64,000 nt of DNA, from positions 77,833,659 to 77,897,658 of the forward strand of contig NC_055986.1 of NCBI RefSeq assembly GCF_018446385.1, written 5' to 3'. The notes below the pieces were generated by a model. It made no database searches and was not told the DNA's origin. It was given only the letters and a program-made list of their open reading frames with translations. Origin of the DNA: Zingiber officinale. Taxonomy: Eukaryota > Streptophyta > Magnoliopsida > Zingiberales > Zingiberaceae. Below, piece by piece: positions 57,850 through 64,000 of the stretch (its first letter is position 1; every line of letters starts with the position of its first letter). The position numbers and the translations under genes were made by a program.

Positions 57850-58489
57850 GTAAGGGAAAAGGAAGGAAGGCGGTCAGCATATGGACATGGTAAAGGATGC
57901 TCGACATGGAAGTCCATGAGCATCAGCCGAGAAGAAACACGGTTGTGGCTTGTACACTCACGGTCGATGCAATGACAGGCGGAAGAGGTCGCGTGTGTCA
58001 TACCCATGATAGAGGAAAGAATCGGCAAATCTAGGGTTTTTGAATCTCAAGTACTTCTCAGGCTGGCTGCATGGACTGAACAACGATCGACGACGATCGA
58101 CGGAGGCGTCGAGGAAGGGAAGGAACACGCGGAGGTGGAAGAGCGTCGTCACGGGGTGCATGGATGCGACGAAGGCAAAGAAAACTGAACTTAGGAATTT
58201 TAATTAAAACTTAGATTAATATTTCCAATCAACTCCCATTTAAATAGGGTATTTCTAAACACATTTTAAATCATATCCATTTATCCCCATAAAATCTAAA
58301 ATATCTCATTTAAGATTCATAAAAAATACTAGAAAATTCCTAAAATTCACATAAACCCTTTTATATTTATTTATTTATTTATTATCAATTATTTTATCCA
58401 TATTTTTATATATAAATTCTATTAAATCAAGTTTTAACAAATTTAGTATTTCCTTCATAGATATTAATATATATATTGGGTATATTACA
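57850..58489 (-). mobile_element. Outer gypsy solo LTR, right piece
   Basis: Continues 39953-42705 after the Tekay insertion (GTAAG repeated at the joint). Ends TTGGGTATATTACA. SIRE-C LTR sequence resumes at 58490. Open frames at 57706-58188 are not conserved proteins. Confidence 0.7.
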
Positions 58490-58727
58490 CACCTTCAATA
58501 AAGGAACTCTTTAGTGAGTTTTTTAATGTCTTTGATTAACAACCACTTAGGTTATAACCAAATAAAACTCTGGCCTTTTACCTACTCTCTTAAGTTCTTA
58601 TATGTTTTATATTATTTGTTTTAGCTTAAATTAATTATGTTAATCTAATCATGTCAAAGATTGAGAAAGGGTTAAATTTTATTTTATATGCAATTCACTC
58701 CCCCTCTTGTCGATCACCGGAACCGAT
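58490..58727 (+). mobile_element. SIRE-C 3' LTR, second piece
   Basis: Matches 36680-36914 of the 5' LTR ('caccttcaa…aaggaact', 'gattgagaaagggtt'). About seven bases (acttctt in the 5' copy) are missing at the joint with the outer LTR. The exact right end is blurred, near 58727. Confidence 0.82.
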
Positions 58728-58779
58728 GAACTGTTGATTGCATATTTATTAGATATATACATAATAGTAGTATGTATCA

Positions 58780-59640
58780 AAGCAACTCCAATAGTTTATT
58801 TCCATCAAATTCCTAGCAGCAACAACAAAAGATGGAGGATATCATGCAACAATAACAAAACCAATTGAGGATAGATTCTACTCTACATAATATAGAGAGG
58901 CAAATCAACCAATTAGCAACCAATATCAATCAAATGCAAGATCAATGATTAAGTTAACTACCTTTATTAACCATTCCAAATCTAAAGGGAAATGTTAGTG
59001 CATTGACACTTCGCAGTGACAAAACTACAACTGAACCAACTAGGAGAGTTCTAGTTAGATCAGATGAAGTTAAACCAATTCAGCAATTAAATCAAGAACC
59101 AAATCTACCAACAATTTAGGGCAGAACAGAAGCTTCAATAAAATTAAATTTAGCTAAGTTTTTAGCTCAAATAGGTTTAGGTTCAGTAGCTCAAGATGAT
59201 TCAAGTTTAGTTCTTTTCTTAGCTTGAAATAGTGGTGAATCTAGCTCAACCCAGTTTTGGACAGAGTCAGCTCAAACATAGCATTCAAGTTCAAAAGCTA
59301 ATTAGCTAGTTTCAGCTCCAATTGTAACTTAGAATTTAGAGAAGAACTTACATTAGCGAGAAGCCAAGACTCCATTTCGTTACCCTTTCCCCAATGAAAA
59401 GTTCAGCCAAGGAAGAATGTAGAGGAAGAGAATGCTAGAGAGTTTCAAGATCTTATGAATTTGTTTAGCAAGTGGAAGTGAATGTTCCTTTACTGACCAT
59501 GATTAAGTAGATTCCAAAGTATTTTAAATTTCTCAAAGATCTCCATGTGCATAAGAAGAAATTAAAGGGGAACAAGTTAATTATCATGGAAAGAATGTGT
59601 TTGCACTCATTCAACCAATATCCCAGAAATGTGAAGATCC
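58780..59640 (+). pseudogene. Athila copy 2 Gag tail
   Basis: Aligns with the copy 1 region 6180-5450: Gln/Asn-rich tail, the marker GNVSALTLR (58988-59020), Ser/Gln-rich stretch, and the basic-acidic block near 59400-59560 (VEVNVPLLTM at 59475, HKKKLKGNKL at 59550). Stops are frequent. Confidence 0.72.
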
Positions 59641-60270
59641 AGGAGTTTTTATAGTGTCATGTATTATTGGAAGCTGTGTGTTTGAGGAAACTATGTTGGA
59701 CTTGGGAGTTTCAATTAATGTGATTCCAAAATCAATGTTTTAGTCATTTGGTATTGGACCTTTACAACCTATGGGAGTGGTGATTTAGTTAGCCAATCTT
59801 AGTTATGCCCATCTAGCTAGAGTGATAGAGGATGTTTTTGGTTATAGTGAGAGAGCTTATATTTCCTATTGATTTCTATATTTTGGATATGGAGGGTGAT
59901 CAGCTAGCAAATAAGGCCCCACTAATTCTTGGCAGATCATTCCTTAAAACTGCAAGGACAAAAATTGATGTACATGTAGGAACTCTTTCTATGGAGATCG
60001 AAGACACAATGGTCAAATTCAATATTTTGGATGTAATAAAGTACCCTATGGAAGATCATTCTATTTTAGTATTGATTTATTTGATTAGATGGTTAGTAAG
60101 GATTTTCTTGCTGAATTAGATTTTCTTTTGGATATCCCTAGTCTTATGAGTTTGGATATGAGTTTGAAGATTCTGATGATTTTGATAGTGATATGGAAGT
60201 AGTTAAGTTGAGCCCTATTTGTGGTCCATTTTTGATTGAAGGAGAATATATAAGTGTAGGGGGATTGCAT
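59640..60270 (+). pseudogene. Athila copy 2 aspartic protease
   Basis: Active-site region reads MLDLGVSINVIPKS (59694-59735): the Asp and Gly of D-L-G-A-S are kept but Ala is Val. A frameshift near 59835 enters the frame 59832-60119 with RELIFPIDFYILDMEGD, NKAPLILGRSFL and TKIDVHVGTLSMEI. It ends in a diverged linker with two copies of a 'gtgtaggggattgcatagtg' sequence (60255 and 60340). Confidence 0.78.
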
Positions 60271-60479
60271 AGTGGAAGTAATACCTCAAGAGTCATATAT
60301 TTTGATTGAATTATCATCCAAACAAGAAGGAAATGATGTAAGTGTAGGGGATTACATAGTGAAAGTAATACCCCAAGAATCACTACCATCTATTATTCAG
60401 TTACCAGAATTTGATTTGAAGCCCTTACCTGATCATATCAAATATGCATTTTTGGACAAGGATTAGCAGCTACCTGTTA

Positions 60480-61540
60480 TCATGCCTGAAATTTAGAGAT
60501 AGAGCAAGAGCAGAAATTGTTAGAAATACTGAGACACCATAGAAAGGTGATTGGGTGGACACTTACTGATATACCTAGGATCAATCCTTCTATTTGTATA
60601 CACAAGATTCAATTAGAGAAGGATGTGAAGACAGTGAGACAACCACAGAGAAGACTTAACCCATTGATTATTGATGTGGTAAAGAAAGAGGTAACTAGAC
60701 TTTTGCAAGCTGGCATTATTTATCCTATTTTTGATAGTCAATGGATGAGCCCATTCCATGTAGTTCTCAAGAAGTCTAGCATTACAGTGATAGCAAATGA
60801 TGAAAATGAATTGGTGACCACAAGAGTTTAGAATTCATGGAGAGTTTGTATGGATTATAGGAAGTTGAATCAGGTAAGCAAAAAAGGCTACTACCCCTTA
60901 CCTTTTATTAATCAGATATTAGAAAGGCTAGTGGGCAAGTCACACTATTGCTTCTTAGACTGATATACAGGATACTTCTAGATTTACATAGACCCAGAGG
61001 ATCAGAAGAAGACCACCTTCACTTGCCCATTTGGGACATTTGCTTACAAACATATGCCATTTGGACTTTGTAACGCTCTAGGAACCTTCTATCAATGCAT
61101 GGTAACTATTTTTAGTGATTTATTAGAGCATTGTATGGAGGTCTTCATGGATGATTTTTCTATTTATGGCTCATCTTTTGATGTATTATTGGATAATTTG
61201 TCGTGGGTTTTGCGTAGATGCAATAAGACTGATCTAGTTTTAAATTTTGAGAAATATCATTTTATAGTCAAGCATGGTATTATGGTAGGTCATATAGTCT
61301 CTAGTAATGGCATTGAGGTAGATCATACTAAAATTAGTGTAATATCTTCTTTATCTTACTCCGCATGCGTGTGGAATGTGCCAGCTTAGGTGTTTCATTA
61401 GAGACTTCAACAAAATTTCTCTTCCACGTACTTATTTATTACAGAAGGATGTTGTTTTTCATTTCAATCAGAGGTGTAAGGATGATTTTGAAAGATTAAA
61501 GGAAGCACTTATCAGCTCGAATCATTAGACCACCAGATTG
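60480..61540 (+). pseudogene. Athila copy 2 reverse transcriptase
   Basis: Frame 60517-60831 has IGWTLTDIPRINPS, RQPQRRLNPL and the start of the fingers (GIIYPIFDSQW). After stops, PLPFINQ and HYCFLD (first Asp, 60960) precede a stop within the Y-T-G-Y motif. The palm frame 61054-61389 has MPFGLCNALGTF and FMDDF (61147-61161). It ends after SSLSYSACV at 61389; the rest is frameshifted. Confidence 0.83.
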
Positions 61541-62000
61541 GACTCGTCCATTTGAGTTAATGTGTGATGCTTCAAATTATGTAGTAGGGGTTGTATTAGC
61601 ACATAGAGTTGATGGAGCACCTTATGTTATTTGCTATGCTTCAAAGACTTTGGATGTTGCACAATTAAACTACACCATAACAAAAAAAGACCTATTAGCT
61701 ATTATTTTTTTGCTTTAGATAAATTTAGATCATATCTATTGTGTTCTCATGTGGTTATTTTTTCTGATCATGTAGCTTTAAAATTCCTCCTAAAGAAGTT
61801 GGATGTTAAGCCTAGGTTGATTAGATGAATGCTTCTGCTTCAAGAATTTGACGTGGAGATATGAGATAGGAGTAGGAAGGAGAACATAGTGGCAAATCAT
61901 TTGAGTAGGATTGAGAGAGACTTTGACTACACAACCATTGATAATGATTTTCTGGATGAGTAGCTTTTACAGTTGCAAGGCGAGTCACCATGGTATGCAG
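61540..62000 (+). pseudogene. Athila copy 2 RNase H
   Basis: CDASNYVVGVVLA (61563-61600) with the first Asp, then ICYASKTLD, FSDHVALKFLLKK (61758-61797) and VANHLSRI near 61890, where the last Asp has become Asn. Frameshift near 61710 and several TGA/TAG codons. Confidence 0.77.
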
Positions 62001-62515
62001 GTTTGGTTAATTTTTTAGTAGCGCATCTTTTTCCCACACATTTTACAAAAGCTCAAAAGGATAAATTAAGAAGTGATGCAAAATATTACGTGTGGGATGA
62101 ACCATATTTGTGAAAATTTTGTAGTAACCAGATCATTAGAAGATGCATTCCTGACTAAGAGTTTTAGTTCGTTCTTGCCTTTTGTCACTCCCTAGCTTGT
62201 GGTGGGCATTTTGGTCCCGAAAGGACTACTAGGAAAGTATTAGAATCTTGTTTATATTGACCCATCTTATTTCGTGATGCATATATATTTTATAAATCTT
62301 ATGATAGGTGTTAACAAACTGGGAATATAGGATGTAGAAATGAAATGGGTGGGGTATTGACTTCATGGGTTAATTTCTTGTCTCTTTTAGATTTTTATAT
62401 ATTTTATTGACAGTTGATTATGTTTCTAAATGTATGGAGGTCATTCCCACTAGGACTGACAATTCTTCAGTTATTGTCAGCTCTATCATATCTCACATAT
62501 TTTGCAGGTTTGGGG
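62000..62515 (+). pseudogene. Athila copy 2 integrase, part before the TRIM insertion
   Basis: Zinc-binding region at 62185-62325 (CGGHFG, then YDRC with the first Cys of the pair replaced). Next to GWGIDFMG (62348) about 30 bp corresponding to the stretch before the first catalytic Asp are missing relative to copy 1; an Asp is present in GIDF. Ends FCRFG where the insertion begins. Confidence 0.75.
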
Positions 62516-63186
62516 TGTTGGGTTACAAGGTTACAAATAAAGTCCCACATTGAAAGTACATAGGAAAGATCATGGGTTTATAAGGGAAAGATATCTTCAT
62601 TGATATGAGGCCTTTTTGGTAGAGCCCAATAATAAAACCATGAGGGCTTATGCCCAAAGTGGATAATATCATGTCATTGTGGAGATATCTAAATCTCTTT
62701 TGGTACTAACAATTGGTATCAAAGTATGGGTTGTCAGAAGGTTTAACTGCCGACTGTGCACAAGTGCTATGGTCTAATTGAGTTATGTGAGTAAAATATT
62801 GACCTCAACCAAAGGAAGTGGGGGCTCCCGTGTTTAAATTAAGAGGACCAGATAATAGGCAGGAAGTCCTAGTTGCGGCTAGGCAAGGAAGTCTAAGTAG
62901 GTCGGGTGGACCGAGGGGCAGAAAGACCTAGTGGGTCGAAGATCAAACGTTGGAAGCATGTAGTCCTTCATTTGAGGGGGGGGGGGGGGGGGGGGGGGTT
63001 ATTGGGTTGCACATAAAGTCCCACATTGAAACTGCATGGAAAAAATCATGGGTTTAAAAGGAAAAGATATCTCCATTGGTATGAGGCCTTTTAGTAGAGC
63101 TCAAAAATAAAATCATGAGAGCTTAAGTTCAAAATGGACAATATCATGCTTTTGTGGAGATATCTAAATCTCTTTTGGTCATAACA
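62516..63186 (+). mobile_element. TRIM (terminal-repeat retrotransposon in miniature)
   Basis: 671 bp, flanked by TGGGG (62511-62515 and 63187-63191). 5' LTR 62516-62711 (TGTTGGGTTAC…ACTAACA, 196 bp), primer site TTGGTATCAAAGTATGGG at 62713-62730, 265-bp noncoding centre, G-rich polypurine tract ending in a 23-G run (62976-62998), 3' LTR 63000-63186 (TATTGGG…ATAACA, 187 bp). No ORF. Removing it restores the Athila integrase order. Confidence 0.92.
62976..62998 (+). repeat. 23-G homopolymer in the TRIM polypurine tract
   Basis: Uninterrupted G run directly before the 3' LTR, following TTTGA. Length may be affected by polymerase slippage or assembly. Confidence 0.85.
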
Positions 63187-63900
63187 TGGGGTACCCAGGG
63201 CAATCATCAGCGATCAAGGGTCCTATTTTTGTAACAGACACATAAAAGTTTTGCTAAGTATGGGTTTTTTTTTACTCCTTACCATCCTTAGATGAATGGG
63301 CAAGCTGAAGTGTCAAATAGAGAGGTCAAGTTAATTCCAAAGAAGACGGTGGGGCTTGATAGAAAAGATTGGAGCAAGAGTCTTAAAGATGAATTATGGG
63401 CTTATCGTACTGCTTTTAAGACTCCTATTGGAATTTCTCTATACAAGATTATTTATGGAAAAGCTTTTCTTTTACTAGTGGAGATTGAACATAGGGTTTA
63501 TTGGGCAGTGAAATCTTGCAACATTAACTTTAACACAGCGAGAATAGAAAGGAAATTGTAACTTCAGGAACTTGAGAAAATTAGATTAGAGGCTTATGAG
63601 AATTCACACATTTACAAGGAAAAGACTAAGGGTTTTCATGGCAAGTATATTTTGTTAAAGGAGTTCAAAATTGGTGAAAAAAATACTTTTATATAAGTCT
63701 CATCTCAAACTGATAAAAGGTAAGTTGAGATCCAGATGGGAGAGTCCTTTTTGTGTTACTAACATTTTTTCTTATGGTGTTATAGAGATTTAGGAGGTGT
63801 CTATAGGCAAAACTTTTAAAGTGAATGGTCACCCGCTAAAGAAATTTTATGAAGGAGTCAATGGATTAGCAGTGGATGGATTGGATGTCATGATGCTTTT
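63187..63900 (+). pseudogene. Athila copy 2 integrase, part after the TRIM insertion
   Basis: Second catalytic Asp in IISDQGS (63205), Glu in [12 protein letters not shown] (63297-63335), then [13 protein letters not shown] and VYWAVKSCN. The frame 63292-63561 ends in a TAA where copy 1 has a sense codon. The C-terminal part is readable to about 63900 with frameshifts near 63680. Then noncoding to the window edge. Confidence 0.8.
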
Positions 63901-64000
63901 TACCCAACTTGAAGGGGAGTTTGTTCCATCTCACCTTTATTCTTCCTTATAGATATCTATTTCTTTATTTTGTTTACTTAAATAATCTAGTTGGGTTTGC

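Larger units (their letters stand above)
33386..58727 (+). mobile_element. SIRE-C: Sirevirus-like copia element, gag only, split by two insertions
   Basis: 5' LTR in two pieces (33386-33616, 36298-36914), primer site, gag, AT-rich noncoding interior, A-rich polypurine tract (39371-39384) and 3' LTR in two pieces (39386-39952, 58490-58727). LTRs start TGTTAGTACCC. Left flank is Tork-like copia and right flank is Athila, with no matching target duplication, so the two ends may come from different insertions. Pol is absent. Confidence 0.8.
58735..64000 (+). mobile_element. Athila-lineage retrotransposon, copy 2 (5' truncated, runs off window)
   Basis: Plus strand, same family as copy 1: Gag tail, protease, RT, RNase H and integrase in order. 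The Gag capsid, leader and 5' LTR are missing on the left, where SIRE-C adjoins. More decayed than copy 1. Interrupted by a TRIM element in integrase. Confidence 0.86.

Overview
The window is a block of nested plant LTR retrotransposons. I see no intact host gene, no convincing rRNA or tRNA gene, and nothing prokaryotic. The host must be a flowering plant, because the elements belong to the plant Ty3/gypsy lineages Athila, Tat (with its second, archaeal-type RNase H) and Tekay/Del chromovirus, and to the plant Ty1/copia Sirevirus-like and Tork/Angela-like groups. I cannot name the species. The sequence is typical of gene-poor intergenic or pericentromeric DNA. Almost every reading frame is broken, and many breaks are the C-to-T or G-to-A changes expected from decay of methylated cytosines. 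LAYOUT: 1-9473 is an Athila element on the minus strand; its 5' LTR is at 7776-9473 and its 3' LTR lies beyond the left edge. It sits in a Tat element (minus strand, 9474 to about 29093), inside an intron-bearing coiled-coil ORF that runs antisense to the Tat pol. Two tandem-repeat arrays (65-bp units, then 130/159-bp units) lie between that ORF and the Tat integrase. The Tat integrase is split by a complete Sirevirus-like copia element, SIRE-A (13836-22775, target duplication CTACT). SIRE-A keeps gag, has no pol, is filled with AT-rich tandem repeats and carries an extra spliced ORF. To the right, the Tat element abuts the 3' half of a second Sirevirus-like element (SIRE-B, LTR 31102-32318), which abuts a fragment of a Tork/Angela-like copia pol (32319-33385). 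RIGHT HALF: a third Sirevirus-like element (SIRE-C, gag only) runs from 33386 to about 58727 but is split twice. Its 5' LTR holds a 2.7-kb solo LTR (33617-36297, target duplication GTGCT). Its 3' LTR holds an outer gypsy solo LTR (39953-42705 plus 57850-58489). Inside that solo LTR sits a Tekay/Del element (42706-57849, target duplication GTAAG), whose interior holds two more LTR units (49324-51913 and 51997-54304). From about 58735 to the right edge is a second Athila copy on the plus strand, whose integrase is interrupted by a 671-bp TRIM element (62516-63186, target duplication TGGGG). HOW THE PARTS RELATE: no element here can move unaided. The insertion order can be read from the nesting. 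The most noteworthy signals are: the pol-less SIRE-A with a spliced extra ORF behind its own promoter-like module; the spliced antisense coiled-coil ORF in Tat; stem-loops in the 2.7-kb LTR family with compensatory base changes between its two copies; and clusters of GGCGCC or CGATCGAT palindromes in several unrelated LTRs, the GGCGCC ones sitting just ahead of TATA boxes.
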